A DNA stretch of 64,000 bases from Anoplolepis gracilipes (taxonomy: Eukaryota; Arthropoda; Insecta; Hymenoptera; Formicidae): positions 11,387,001-11,451,000 of the forward strand of contig NC_132979.1 in the NCBI RefSeq assembly GCF_047496725.1, written 5' to 3'. Within the stretch, counting starts at the first letter, position 1. Every line of letters begins with the position of its first letter. Shown piece after piece: positions 34,801 to 43,894 of the stretch. Under the pieces are notes generated by a model. That model did no database searches. It was not told the origin of the DNA and was given only the letters and a program-made list of their open reading frames with translations. Made by a program: the position numbers and the translations under genes.

Positions 34801-35989
34801 TGTATTACCCTATCGCGTGCAGGGTAAATTATTATTCGCATTGTGTCGTGCTTGTTGCAAAACATTTTCTCAATCCGTGTGCGCTCATGAACCTTCCGAA
34901 CGCGAATTCGAAGGTACATGGATATCGTGCGAATTAAAGAAAGCTATTAAGAAAGGTTATTTTGTGACAGAGGTTAGTGAGATTTGGCAGTATAATGTCA
35001 CTCGTTATAATCACACCACGCGCCAGGGAGGTCTATTCGCCGGATATATAAACACATTTTTACAATTAAAGCAGGAGGCTAATGGTTGGCCGAGCGAATG
35101 CACAGATGACGATGCTAAAGAGCGATATCTTCGTGAGTACGAGGAAACAGAAGGTATTGCTCTTGAAAAAAATAACATCGTACACAACCCCGGTTTACGT
35201 TCGGTCGCGAAACTAGCGTTAAATTCTTTTTGGGAAAAATTTGGTCAACGCGAAAACTTGCCACATACTGACATTGTTAAAACGCAGCAGAAATTAATGA
35301 GCCTACTCACTAGCCCGCAACACGAAATAACCGATATATTGCCCGTAAACGACGAGGTAATATATGTTTCGTCACGAATGCGACAAGAAGCAATCGTACC
35401 TTCGCTCCTTACTAATGTAGTAATAGCAGCTTACACAACGGCACAAGCAAGATTAAAATTATACGGATATTTAGAAAAATTAGAAAACCGCGTTTTATAT
35501 TATGATACCGATTCATGTATATACGTGAGTACCGGCGATCCTCAGGAATACGAACCGCGTACGGGTAATTTTTTAGGCGATATGACGGATGAACTCGCAA
35601 ACTACGGCGAGGGTAGCTACATAGAGTCGTTCGTATCCGGTGGACCGAAATTTTACGCGTATGTGGTTCGTACACCCGATGGACTCACTCGCAAAGTTTG
35701 TAAAGTAAAGGGTATAACTCTGAATTTTGAAAACTCGCGCTTAGTTAATTTTATTAGCATTAGAGAATTATTATTACAAAGAGAAAGAGAGGAACAGGCA
35801 GAGGAACAAGTAGAAAGAACAACCCCTGAATCGAGGATAAATCTTCGGTTTAAAGCCATTCGGCGCACAGTGTTTCATGATATAATTACGCGTGATGAAA
35901 CAAAAAGATGTGCGTCTGTGCTATTAAAACAAAGATTTATAAAAACAAAACGATATTCTCTACCGTACGGGTATTTATCAGAAACTTGA
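31804..35989 (+). pseudogene. Protein-primed family B DNA polymerase (PolB), frameshifted
   Basis: Replicative polymerase of the element. A long N-terminal region (31804-32800) is followed by a Cys/His-rich, probably zinc-binding stretch (about 32840-33170: CVPCNLSY, CPRCNAMPPC, CDNCGRGF). Exonuclease motifs are visible: Exo I YDFE (about 33316), Exo II HNAKSFD (about 33555), Exo III YCRNDID (about 33943). Polymerase motif A is DVCSLYLY (34631), where SLYP is usual. Motif B is LALNSFWEKFG (35211), Glu replacing the usual Gly. Motif C is YYDTDS (35497), intact. A KVKG thumb motif lies near 35700. The frame shifts at about 32510-32550, 33470-33500, 34325-34345 (with apparent loss of several bases after GCFWH) and 34720-34740. 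About 1390 codons in all. Its exon begins at an acceptor (CACAG, 31803). No terminal-protein domain could be separately identified. Confidence 0.9.
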
Positions 35990-36672
35990 TAGATATTAGC
36001 ATACTTTTCCTGTTCACTCCTCTAACTTTGTGTGTAAAAATATAGAATTGCGCACGTTTTTCGCCCACCCTGCGTAAAATATAAATATTGTCAAAATGTA
36101 AAGTTTTGTAAAATAAAATTTGAGCTTTAAATATAGCTGTAATTTTTTTTATAATAAAATGTAAATCTTAGTTTAGTTGGAAAATGTAAATATAGCTAAT
36201 AAGAAAAATGCTATGTAAATGCATATATAAAAACAAAAAATTTATTTTTAATAAAAATACTGCTCCTATTTCCTCCCAACTTTTTATATTTTTTAGTTTT
36301 ATTAATTTAGTTTTTAAGTGGTATATTTTTTATTTAGTAAAACAATAATTTTTTTAAAATAGCGCGTACGCTCAATTCCTTGTTATCACTAGCATATATA
36401 TGCTGGTGAAAGCATATTTACTAAAGTTACAGCTTATCACCGCGCCATTACGCTCAGCGAGATATTCGCTAACGCGAGCACGCGACCGCCGCGGGTGGAG
36501 GTCCCCGAAGCGCGGATAAGCTTATTCCTCTGCATTCCAACGTTTAACATTAAAAATTTATCGCGCATGCGCATTTTTAACAAGCTTATTATTATTATTA
36601 TTTGTAAGGGTGCCGATGAACTTATTTCATTTATAAATTTGTGTATAAATGCGCAATCGCTCATTTTGCAAA
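35990..36672. other. Polinton spacer after PolB
   Basis: AT-rich, with polyadenylation-like AATAAA at 36112. From about 36390 the base composition becomes GC-richer ahead of the ATPase. The plus and minus frames here (36437-36664, 36495-36860) look incidental. Confidence 0.5.
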
Positions 36673-36960
36673 ATGGATGTACGCTGGAAACATCCTTGGA
36701 CGTCGATCGTCTGCGGACCTACGGAATGCGGAAAAACGATTTTCGTGGAAACTTTCCTTTGAAGTTAATCAATCATGTCCGATGTACGATTCGAGAGAAT
36801 TTTATTTTATTACGCCGAGTGGCAAGATGCGTATCAACGCTTACAACACGCTGTGAGTGAAAGAGAAGTAGAAGAGAAAAGCGCGCGAAGAATCGGATAC
36901 TTTAGCGGTAATAATACTTTGAGAAACGCGAAAAAAAAAATAATCGAATTTCGAGAGGGA
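36673..36960 (+). pseudogene. Packaging ATPase (FtsK/A32-like), N-terminal part only
   Basis: ATG 36673 starts MDVRWKHPWTSIVCGPTECGKT: the P-loop GPTECGKT is the Walker A of the Polinton/adenovirus-type genome-packaging ATPase. A frameshift at about 36760 (stop TGA) moves the frame to 36775-36972, where FERILFYYAEWQDAYQRL and IIEFREG, both family-typical, continue. The protein then stops being an ATPase: the Walker B IIDD region and the rest of the ~230-aa family length are absent, and integrase C-terminal sequence follows at once. It is a deletion remnant. Confidence 0.8.
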
Positions 36961-37280
36961 TCAGTAGAGTAAAAGTCACCTTCGAGAAAGGATACGAGGC
37001 AAAGTGGAGCGAGGAGATATTTCGAATTCATCGGGTTCTTGATTGGCGAAAACCGCGAGTGTACGAACTAAGTGACTTAGCCGGCGAGGTCATAGACGGT
37101 ATTTTTTACGAGCAAGAATTAGCCCTAGTTGAGAAAAATTTACAGGAGGAAGAATTTATCGTCGATCGCGTAATAAAGAGCAGAGGACGTGGTGATAATA
37201 AACAGCTGTTAGTTAGCTAGCGTGGTTATCCTAGCAAGTTTGATAGTTGGATTCCCGCTTCAAGTTTAACAAATCTTTGA
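36961..37280 (+). pseudogene. Polinton integrase, C-terminal SH3-like and chromodomain part only
   Basis: In the frame starting ISRVKVTFEKGYEA, the sequence runs through WSEEIFRI and GIFYEQELALV, the conserved C-terminal module of Polinton and related retroviral-type integrases. It continues with a chromodomain-like end (EEFIVDRVIKSRGRG, then RGYPSKFDSWIPASSL) and a stop at 37278-37280. A TAG at 37218-37220 replaces what is normally a Trp codon in the chromodomain. The zinc-binding domain and DDE core are missing. The junction with ATPase sequence is at 36957-36965, with no intergenic spacer, as expected from one internal deletion. Confidence 0.85.
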
Positions 37281-37326
37281 GATGAGGGAGGACTAATTTC
37301 TACTGGTTCTTCCGAGCAATAGCAGT

Positions 37327-38193
37327 ATGCGTTATTTTCCGGACAATACTACCTCGTCATTTATTACGGAATTGCCTCAATCGATACAGTTACACGGCGA
37401 ATGGGAAGTCGCGCTCAGCGAAATTCAATTTCCCAATACTTTTTTTCATATACAACGCGATGAGAATATACTCACATTCGCCGATGTTGACATTCAAGGT
37501 AACGAGGAAAAAGATTCTGTGATAATTTCGAGGGAAGACGAAATACGGGCTGGCATTTATAAAAATATGGACGAACTTCTCGACGCGATTAATACGACGT
37601 GTAAAGGAGTCGGTTCGCATTTTCGTCTGGATCGACGGGGGTTATCCGCCGGTAGTATAGAGTTTTACCTTGAGTGTGATGAAAATAAATGTAAACTAAA
37701 TCATTATGTAAACTTTTCCGATAAACTTCTACGAATACTCGGTTTAGGGGATGCACTTTATAATGCTCCTAAGCGGGAAGGACGATGCTATACTATGCTT
37801 ACGACGTATAATCCTGATTCAAAAAAAAAATCTACATCAATTTTTGTTAAACTCGGTTTTGAAAAGGGGCGCTTTGGATTCTTTAGTAACGAACCCTGTA
37901 GTTTGGCTCACGGTATTCCCGATAAACTATTCGTTTATTGTGATATTTGCGAACCTTACATAACAGGCGATGTGCAGTCTTCTCTTCTCCGAATAGTGTC
38001 GGTCGAGGGGCATGGTCGCGATTACGAGTACGGAACGAATCAAGTGAAACATTTCTCTTCTCTGCATTATATCCCGTTACGACGAACAAATTTCAGTAGG
38101 ATAGAAATCGATATAAGAGATCAGTTCGGAAAAAAAATAGCATTCGAATCCGGAACATCGACTGTGACGTTACACTTTAGGCGAACCCGTTAG
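37327..38193 (+). CDS. Polinton minor capsid (penton-like) protein
   Basis: Complete 288-codon frame from ATG 37327 to TAG, starting MRYFPDNTTSSFITELPQSI and continuing GEWEVALSEIQFPN, the signature start of the Polinton minor capsid protein, expected to adopt the single jelly-roll fold that forms capsid vertices. It ends in a short basic HFRRTR tail. No interruption is seen, and the length is ordinary for the family. It follows the integrase remnant by 46 bases and precedes the core-like gene by 57 bases, the usual morphogenesis cluster order. Confidence 0.9.
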   Translation: MRYFPDNTTSSFITELPQSIQLHGEWEVALSEIQFPNTFFHIQRDENILTFADVDIQGNEEKDSVIISREDEIRAGIYKNMDELLDAINTTCKGVGSHFRLDRRGLSAGSIEFYLECDENKCKLNHYVNFSDKLLRILGLGDALYNAPKREGRCYTMLTTYNPDSKKKSTSIFVKLGFEKGRFGFFSNEPCSLAHGIPDKLFVYCDICEPYITGDVQSSLLRIVSVEGHGRDYEYGTNQVKHFSSLHYIPLRRTNFSRIEIDIRDQFGKKIAFESGTSTVTLHFRRTR

Positions 38194-38250
38194 TATTGCG
38201 AACGTCGGCGTCATAGGGAAAAAGATAAAAATTAAGTTCTCAAATGCAAC

Positions 38251-38829
38251 ATGACAAACTACTACGAGTATTACAATTTACAAAGCGACAGAGGTGGTGG
38301 AATTCCGAGAGTTTTCGTCGGCGCACCTTATCAACGCGGTCATGGAATCGGAAGTTTTCTAGGAGGATTATTTAGACGTATACCTTATCTAAGTAGAGGA
38401 GCGCGTGCAGTAGGAAAAGAAGCTTTACAAACAGGTGTTAATATAATCGGTGATATTGAAAATAATATACCGTTAAAGGTGTCGGTCGAAAACCGTTTTA
38501 AAGAATCGCGCGAAAATCTCAAGAGAAAAGCTAAAGAAAAAATAAGTAGTCTGATGAAAGGCTCGGGATATAAGACAGATGCGAAAATGCACGCAGCTCA
38601 GTTTCCTTTCGCCGGGCTTAACGCACGTATCGTTAAATCCGCGGTAACGTCGTCACGTAAACGTCGGCGATCAAATAAGAAAAGATTACCGAAAAAAACC
38701 AAAGCGCGGAATAAAACATTAAAAAGCAAGGGGAGAAAGAAAAATCGCAAGTCAAAGAAAAGACATAACTCCTCCGCGAAACGTCGTAAAACTTCTAGAA
38801 AGCGCACCGTATCCGACATATTTTCTTAA
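38251..38829 (+). CDS. Polinton basic core-like protein (adenovirus pX/pVI-like)
   Basis: Complete 192-codon frame. The N-terminal half is Gly-rich with QRGHGIGSFLGGLFRRIP, a probably amphipathic helix with Gly-Gly pairs of the kind cut by adenain-type proteases. The middle is charged. The last 70 residues are almost all Lys/Arg/Ser (SRKRRRSNKKRLPKK and similar), as in DNA-condensing virion core proteins. Start ATG 38251 is the first in the frame. Neighbouring penton and major capsid genes support a virion role. Cleavage sites are inferred. Confidence 0.8.
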   Translation: MTNYYEYYNLQSDRGGGIPRVFVGAPYQRGHGIGSFLGGLFRRIPYLSRGARAVGKEALQTGVNIIGDIENNIPLKVSVENRFKESRENLKRKAKEKISSLMKGSGYKTDAKMHAAQFPFAGLNARIVKSAVTSSRKRRRSNKKRLPKKTKARNKTLKSKGRKKNRKSKKRHNSSAKRRKTSRKRTVSDIFS

Positions 38830-38904
38830 ACGATACTACGCTAAACACAGTAGACAACGAAAATATCGGTAAAAGATATTAATAAAAATTTACGGTAAAT
38901 AATC

Positions 38905-40239
38905 ATGTCTTTTCTTCATACGCATTCGAGCAAATGTTTAAAAAGTGAACTCGATCTTTTTTCTTTACCATCCACGCAGACTAGCATCGAAAGTTCACAA
39001 TGGATCTATTACAAACCCGTCAGCTCGCTCTCGGACGACTCACCGATAGAATTCGTCATCCCAGGCCATGGAGAAGAATATTTAGATCTCACACATACCA
39101 TGCTGAGTCTTCAAGTGCGCGTGGAAACCAACGACGACCTCGCGCCGCGAACGAGAGATACCGCCGCCACAGAGGTCAAAGTAGGGCCCGTAAATCATTT
39201 ACTCCACTCCATCTTCAATCAGATCGACGTGTATTTCAATCAAAAGCTCGTGTCGCCTCCGAACAACGCTTACGCGTACCGCGCGTACATCGAGGCGTTG
39301 TTAAATTACTCTTCACCCGCAAAAACTACCTATCTAACCTCGAGTCTGTGGGACGCGGATACACCCGGATACATGGACCATCTATTGGAATCAAAAGGCA
39401 ACGCCGCGCTCGTGAGACGAGCTCGATACATTCACGGAGAACGAGCGCTAGATCTTATAGGACATCTTCATTGCGACGTTTTCAATCAAGACAAATTTTT
39501 AATTAACGGCGTAGAAGTACGCTTACGACTCGTACGCTCGAAAGATTCATTTTGTCTCATGGAAAGTAACAGTTTATCGAAAATTCATATATTGGATGCC
39601 AGCTTACTTGTGAGAAGAGCGAAAATAAGCACCGGGGTGTTACTCGCACACGCTAGAATGTTGAGTAAAGTTACTGCCAAGTATCCACTTACGAGAGTCG
39701 AGGTTAAAATTTTTACGATTCATAGCGGGGTAATGGCGGAATCAATAGATAATGCAATATTAGGTCAACTACCGAAACGAATAATAGTCGGTTTCGTCAA
39801 TAATAAAGCATTTAATGATGATAGAAAATTAAATCCGTTTAATTTTAAAAATTGGGGTATAAATTTCTTCTCGATGTATGTCGATGGTATGCAAATTCCC
39901 AGTAGGCCGTTACAGCCGGTTTTCTCGGTTGAAGAACCGCTTTAAGTTGAAGCTCATCAAACGCTTTTTTCGGGAACAGGTATCCATTTTTTGAATGAAG
40001 GAAATTCTATAAGCAGAGAGGATTATTTCAAGGGATATACGTTATTTGCTTTTGACCTTACACCCGATTTGTCCGCTAATTGTGCCGGCCATTGGAATCT
40101 TGTGAAACATGGAAGTTTGCGATTAGAAGTGCGATTCGAGAGAGCTCTCGCCGAGACCATTAACTGTATTGTTTACGCAGAGTTCGATAATGTGATAGAA
40201 ATCGACGCGTCGCGTCAAGTCATCGATTTTTCCGGCTAG
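38905..40239 (+). pseudogene. Polinton major capsid protein (double jelly-roll), one nonsense codon
   Basis: The frame opens MSFLHTHSSKCLKSELDLF and has SSQWIYYKPV, FNQIDVYFNQKLVSPPNN, YAYRAYIEALLNY and DKFLINGVEVRLRL, the standard pattern of the Polinton hexon-like protein that appears in animal annotations as F54H12.2-like. TAA at 39943-39945 interrupts it. The identical frame resumes without shift to 40239, with YTLFAFDLTPDLSANCAGHWN and the typical C-terminal end. Total length is about 445 codons, normal for the family. A single base change therefore separates it from an open gene. Codon use matches its neighbours. Confidence 0.92.
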
Positions 40240-40442
40240 TTTATCTATGCACGATTTATGCCACGTAGTGTAATACTCGGTTAAAAATTCCCCCTCCAAT
40301 TTCAAATAAAATATCGATATCGCCGTGTTTTCCAAAAACGTGTATTATGACAAAAGAAGATTTAGTTTCATTTGAGACGTGAACGCGAGCGTTTCGTGAA
40401 GAGGTTATACTTTGTCATTGCAAGCATATAAATTTTCACAAT

Positions 40443-41435
40443 ATGGACATAGTCATCGACATACAAGGCTTCCGCGATGTCAACGATAAATTTATCCCAA
40501 AGGAAGTCGCTATTGTCTCGATTGACGCCCCAATCGTCGGTCATTGGATTATGATGCCTTCACATCCATTTGGAGAATTATCCGCAAAAGCAAGACGAGA
40601 AAACAATTGGCTCTCGCAAAATTATCACGGTATCGAGTGGTTCGACGGTGAAACTAATCTGAAATATTTTATTTCACATTTGCGCGAAATTACAAGACGT
40701 GTGCGTTACATTTACGTTAGAGGTAACGAAAAGGCAAGCTACTTGCGGAATATACTTTCCAGAGATATAAATAATTTGGAAGATATCTCTCCGCCATTTA
40801 AAAACCTATCGTCAAAAGAAGAAGACGGACGATATTGCTCTCACCACGGATTTTGGAATTTTGGAATCTTCCGTTGCGCATTACACAATGCTTATAAACT
40901 AAAATACTGGTTAGTCACACAAAATAATCGTGATATCGACGTTACGTTTAGTACTCAAGTTAGTTGTAGTACTGAGAAAGATTGTAAAATATACTCCGAG
41001 AACACGGACGACAAAATCGCCGAGGAAATCGAAAGCAAAGATTATGTTTTTTGTGACATGAATGAAAATATTAAATCGAGTAATGAAATAGAGAAACAAA
41101 ACCTGCAAAAAATCGAACATCTAATTGAAAAAGAAGAAGAAGAGGGATTCGTGAAATTGACGAAATCAAAGACGTTGCTGGATGAAAACAAGTTCAAAAT
41201 TACTAACATTACTACGCAAACCGACATTGAAAACCCGAAAGCCGATATTGATAAAATCGCATTATCAATAGAGGTAAAAACCGACGTTATTCAAATAATA
41301 CCGCACGTTCGTTCGCGTTTGTTGGAAAAAAATGAACTCTCGCGAAATTTTGCAAGCACTCCATCATCTCGATGCCAGACATGTGGGAGTGTATTCTGCC
41401 GACAGAGTTCCGAGGTCGACGGCCATCGTTGCTAA
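40443..41435 (+). CDS. Unrecognised 330-aa Polinton protein (nuclease-like fold suspected)
   Basis: Uninterrupted frame from ATG 40443. Residues 1-120 look like a compact domain: MDIVIDIQGF, FIPKEVAIVSID, NNWLSQNYHGIEWFDG, RYIYVRGNEKASYL. The opening strand-D-I-Q pattern and later Asp/His positions recall RNase H-fold exonucleases, but no catalytic set can be proven and I assign no function. A CSHHG..C-type stretch follows at about 135-150, then a long acidic, probably disordered C-terminal half (EIEKQNLQKIEHLIEKEEEE). Its end overlaps the protease start (41332) in another frame by 104 bases. Its place between major capsid and protease suggests a late gene. Confidence 0.7.
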   Translation: MDIVIDIQGFRDVNDKFIPKEVAIVSIDAPIVGHWIMMPSHPFGELSAKARRENNWLSQNYHGIEWFDGETNLKYFISHLREITRRVRYIYVRGNEKASYLRNILSRDINNLEDISPPFKNLSSKEEDGRYCSHHGFWNFGIFRCALHNAYKLKYWLVTQNNRDIDVTFSTQVSCSTEKDCKIYSENTDDKIAEEIESKDYVFCDMNENIKSSNEIEKQNLQKIEHLIEKEEEEGFVKLTKSKTLLDENKFKITNITTQTDIENPKADIDKIALSIEVKTDVIQIIPHVRSRLLEKNELSRNFASTPSSRCQTCGSVFCRQSSEVDGHRC

Positions 41436-41804
41436 CACCGACAACCATACTCGACCTGGAGAACATTGGGTCGCTTTCTTCCTCGATAAATGCGGTACAG
41501 GCACTTACTTCGATAGCTACGGATTACTCCCTTTGTATTCCGGATTTTTACTCCGACTGCGACGAAATTCCACCATCCACCATTGGAAACCCAGCAATTA
41601 CAAGGAATTTTTTCTCAAACTTGCGGGCAATACTGCTGCGTATTTTTATATTATATGTGTAGTGGTTACGATCTTAATCAGTTTCTTACTCTTTTTACCG
41701 AAGATTGCGAACGTAACGATCGCTTGATTGTACGATTATTTAATAAAATTTTCTTTCACGAAAAACGTATTAAACATACCGACATGAAACGCTTAAACAT
41801 GTAA
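41332..41804 (+). pseudogene. Adenain-like cysteine protease, frameshifted
   Basis: ATG 41332 starts MNSREILQALHHLD. The His-containing box GEHWVAFFLD (about 41458-41487) is followed by TYFDSYGLLP with the Asp, both as in adenovirus maturation proteases. The frame then shifts at about 41580-41600: the catalytic Cys box QTCGQYCCVFLYY lies in the frame of 41583-41804. All three triad residues are present but not in one frame. Such proteases mature capsid and core proteins of Polintons and adenoviruses. The gene overlaps the 330-aa gene upstream and is the last gene before the right inverted repeat. Confidence 0.9.
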
Positions 41805-41951
41805 ACCTTTGTGTAATAAAATATAAAAAAATACATTGTACTATTACTTAATAAAAATTAATTATTACCTTAATTATATGTAATAAGAATCTTGATTTTT
41901 GTAGTAAAAATCTGCATCAATAAATGTGAGCAATTTTATTTTTAATCATCT

Positions 41952-42667
41952 ATTTCTTTCACCCGCTCCTCTTTCCCATTTTACATATAAGTAGTTCCGT
42001 TACTTTTATTGTTGAAAGGGGATGTTCCGCAACCTCTTTCAACAATAGGCGCTCATCGTAATATAAGACACCGATAATACTATTTCTTTCGTTGCGTCAT
42101 ACCATCGCGTTTGACAGAACCTGCACGTTCCTGTGTTATTATCTTTTTTTCATTTTCACAGGCATGACGTTATACGTGGTCAACTACCATGTGACGTCAT
42201 TTGTTTTGACGGGCCATACCTGCCCCACGTGCAGAACGCGCTTTTCCGTCCCACCATCGTCTCCGTAACCGATATCGCCCAAGAGCCATACCTGCCCCGC
42301 TTGCAGAACGTCAAAGCGCTTTTTACTCCCTTCACCAGCACCGTAACCGATATCGGCCCAAGAGCCATACCTGCCCCACTACGTAACATAAATGCCTTAT
42401 CTAACCTTTACTCTAGTAAGTTCTTATTTAGCTCAACACACCAGGACCAGGATCAGCAATACGAAGGTTCAAGTCCCGAGAAAATCAGAAAATTTTTCCA
42501 AAAAATAAATTTTTCTTATCTGAGCACGAACCCTTCCCCCACCACCACCACTTTTTTTTTCTGTCAGTCCCGGTGGTCATGGGGGAAAACACCAGACACC
42601 CCCCGCGGTGCCCGAGGGCGCGGGGTGGGGGTTTGTTTTGACGGGCCATACCTGTCCCATTACTACT
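41952..42667 (-). repeat. Polinton right terminal inverted repeat (716 bp)
   Basis: Inverse of 27556-28278 with small indels. Contains the inverted GGGGCAGGTATGRC copies near 42213, 42287, 42365 and 42645 (the outermost reads GGGACAGG) and the TGACGTCA palindrome at about 42192. The 237-codon frame 42133-42846 runs through it and out into the host flank and is not a gene. Confidence 0.95.
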
Positions 42668-42673
42668 TACTTA
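42668..42673. repeat. Polinton target-site duplication, right copy (TACTTA)
   Basis: Identical to 27550-27555. On the minus strand it is TAAGTA, bases 2-7 of the intron that starts at 42674. Confidence 0.9.
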
Positions 42674-42674
42674 C

Positions 42675-43870
42675 GGGAATCTTTAGTTGTTACTTCTTCA
42701 GAGCTCGGTTCGAAATCTTCCATTACAGACTTATTTCTATTTATTTTAACTTGTTTTTTTGCACAAGAAACATTCGCATTTCCTATAAATTAATTTCAGT
42801 TTATTATATACTGGCTGTATTCTGTAAAGCGCACATTTACGTATAGTACACGTTAAGTTTACTATATAAAATGCGCGCATATATACGCTTTACGGGATCT
42901 AGCCACTACAACTAGTCATTTTTAATATTTATTATGTTGCTAATCATTAGATTTTTATCATTTTGCATAACATTTTTTGTTTTAGTATGTGTAGTCGTTA
43001 TTTGTTTCTCCGGAACAATTTTTGGGATATCTTTGAATATTTCGTCTGCTTCAGAAAATTCATCACTACTATTTGATGATGAGTCACTCATTACTTTAGC
43101 GGCTCTGATTTTTCGTGATTTTTTAAAATATTCTTCTGTTTCTTCTGTACAAGAATTTATATCTGAATAGTCTTCAACTTCCTTCAATTTTTTCCTCGCT
43201 TTTTCATAGCAAGCTGAAAAATATTATATTATTTTAATCAATCTATTAACGTTCTTGACTGGATCTGGTAAACCGCTGTAGTAAACAGGTATAGTCGAAA
43301 ACACTATATTTCTTCGTGTATATCTTGGACCTTCATTTATTATCATACAATAAACAAATAAACAAATTTTTATTCTTTTTGAGAGTCCAAAATAATCTTT
43401 AAAGAAACAACGTACAAAATGCTGCAATATATAAAATCTATATATAATTATTTTACACAATTGGGGCTTTCCATTTAGCGACACAAGTCCACACAAACAT
43501 CATTCTATCTTTGTTGTTTTCCTGGTGTTAAAAAAAGACAGAATGATGCTTGTGTCGACTTGTGTCGCTAAATGGAAAGCACCCAATATATATATTACAC
43601 AACATATTAATTTAATTCTAATGAAAAGATCAGAATAAAAAGAAAACTATAATTAAAAAGTTACTTACAAAATATCCCGTATATTTTTTTGACTGGGTGT
43701 TGCAACCAAGTAGATTTTGGCGGTTCCATTTGTTTAACTGCTGTATCATATCGTCCATTAGTTGTATAATGTGGCCAAAAGATTTTTTTTAAATCTGCGG
43801 TGAACCAATTATGTGCAATAACTTGGACCCCATCTTCAAATTCAACAACTGAATACTTTTTTTCAGCCAT
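42675..43870 (-). CDS. DUF4806-type gene, exons 1-3 (right of the Polinton)
   Basis: Exon 1 (43870-43669) starts MAEKKYSVVEFEDGVQV and has the HNWFTADLKKIFWP pattern and DTAVKQMEPPKSTW, typical N-termini of DUF4806 proteins. It ends at GTAAGTAAC. Exon 2 starts at 43213 after TTTTTCAG, continues in phase with CYEKARKKLKEVEDY and a Ser/acidic stretch, and ends near 42912-42990 at a donor I cannot fix. Exon 3 (42782-42675, 108 nt) follows ATAG and ends at GTAAGTA, with the Polinton inserted seven bases into that intron. The C-terminal DUF4806 exons lie beyond the Polinton at 27087-25175. Frames are open, so the gene could still work if the 15-kb insertion is spliced out. It may be carried by the adjacent CACTA-like element. 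Confidence 0.7.
43463..43586. mobile_element. Foldback MITE in intron 1 of the DUF4806-type gene
   Basis: GGGGCTTTCCATTTAGCGAC at the left is matched by GTCGCTAAATGGAAAGCACCC on the right, and the arms pair inward through ACACAAG and CATCATTCTGTCTTT-like sequence. About 124 bp, no coding content. Related sequence occurs at 4250-4395. Confidence 0.7.
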
Positions 43871-43894
43871 CCTAGTACCATACCAATAAGCACA

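Larger units (their letters stand above)
27556..42667 (+). mobile_element. Polinton/Maverick element (adintovirus-like), 15.1 kb, defective
   Basis: The borders are AG..CT with ~0.72-kb inverted repeats and a perfect 6-bp target duplication, the Polinton hallmarks. Content: orphan minus gene (29272-28400), tandem repeats, TATA-preceded multi-exon leader into PolB (30462-35989), ATPase start fused to integrase tail (36673-37280), minor capsid, basic core-like protein, major capsid, 330-aa orphan and adenain-like protease (to 41804). The family replicates with a protein-primed polymerase and inserts with a retroviral-type integrase, and its capsid genes indicate a virion stage. This copy lacks the ATPase Walker B region and integrase catalytic core and has frameshifts in PolB and protease, so it cannot replicate alone. 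Capsid genes are least damaged. Confidence 0.95.

Noticed and set aside
34595..35868. Minus-strand frames opposite PolB
   Set aside because: Shadows of the polymerase coding sequence.
39000..39506. 168-codon frame inside the major capsid gene
   Set aside because: It is an alternative frame of a clear capsid gene, Arg/Ser-rich from codon composition only.
42133..42846. 237-codon plus frame through the right inverted repeat (and its mirror 27582-28097 on the minus strand)
   Set aside because: It is produced by the inverted repeat sequence, runs across the element border into host exon 3 in the wrong strand, and differs between the two repeats by frame-changing indels.
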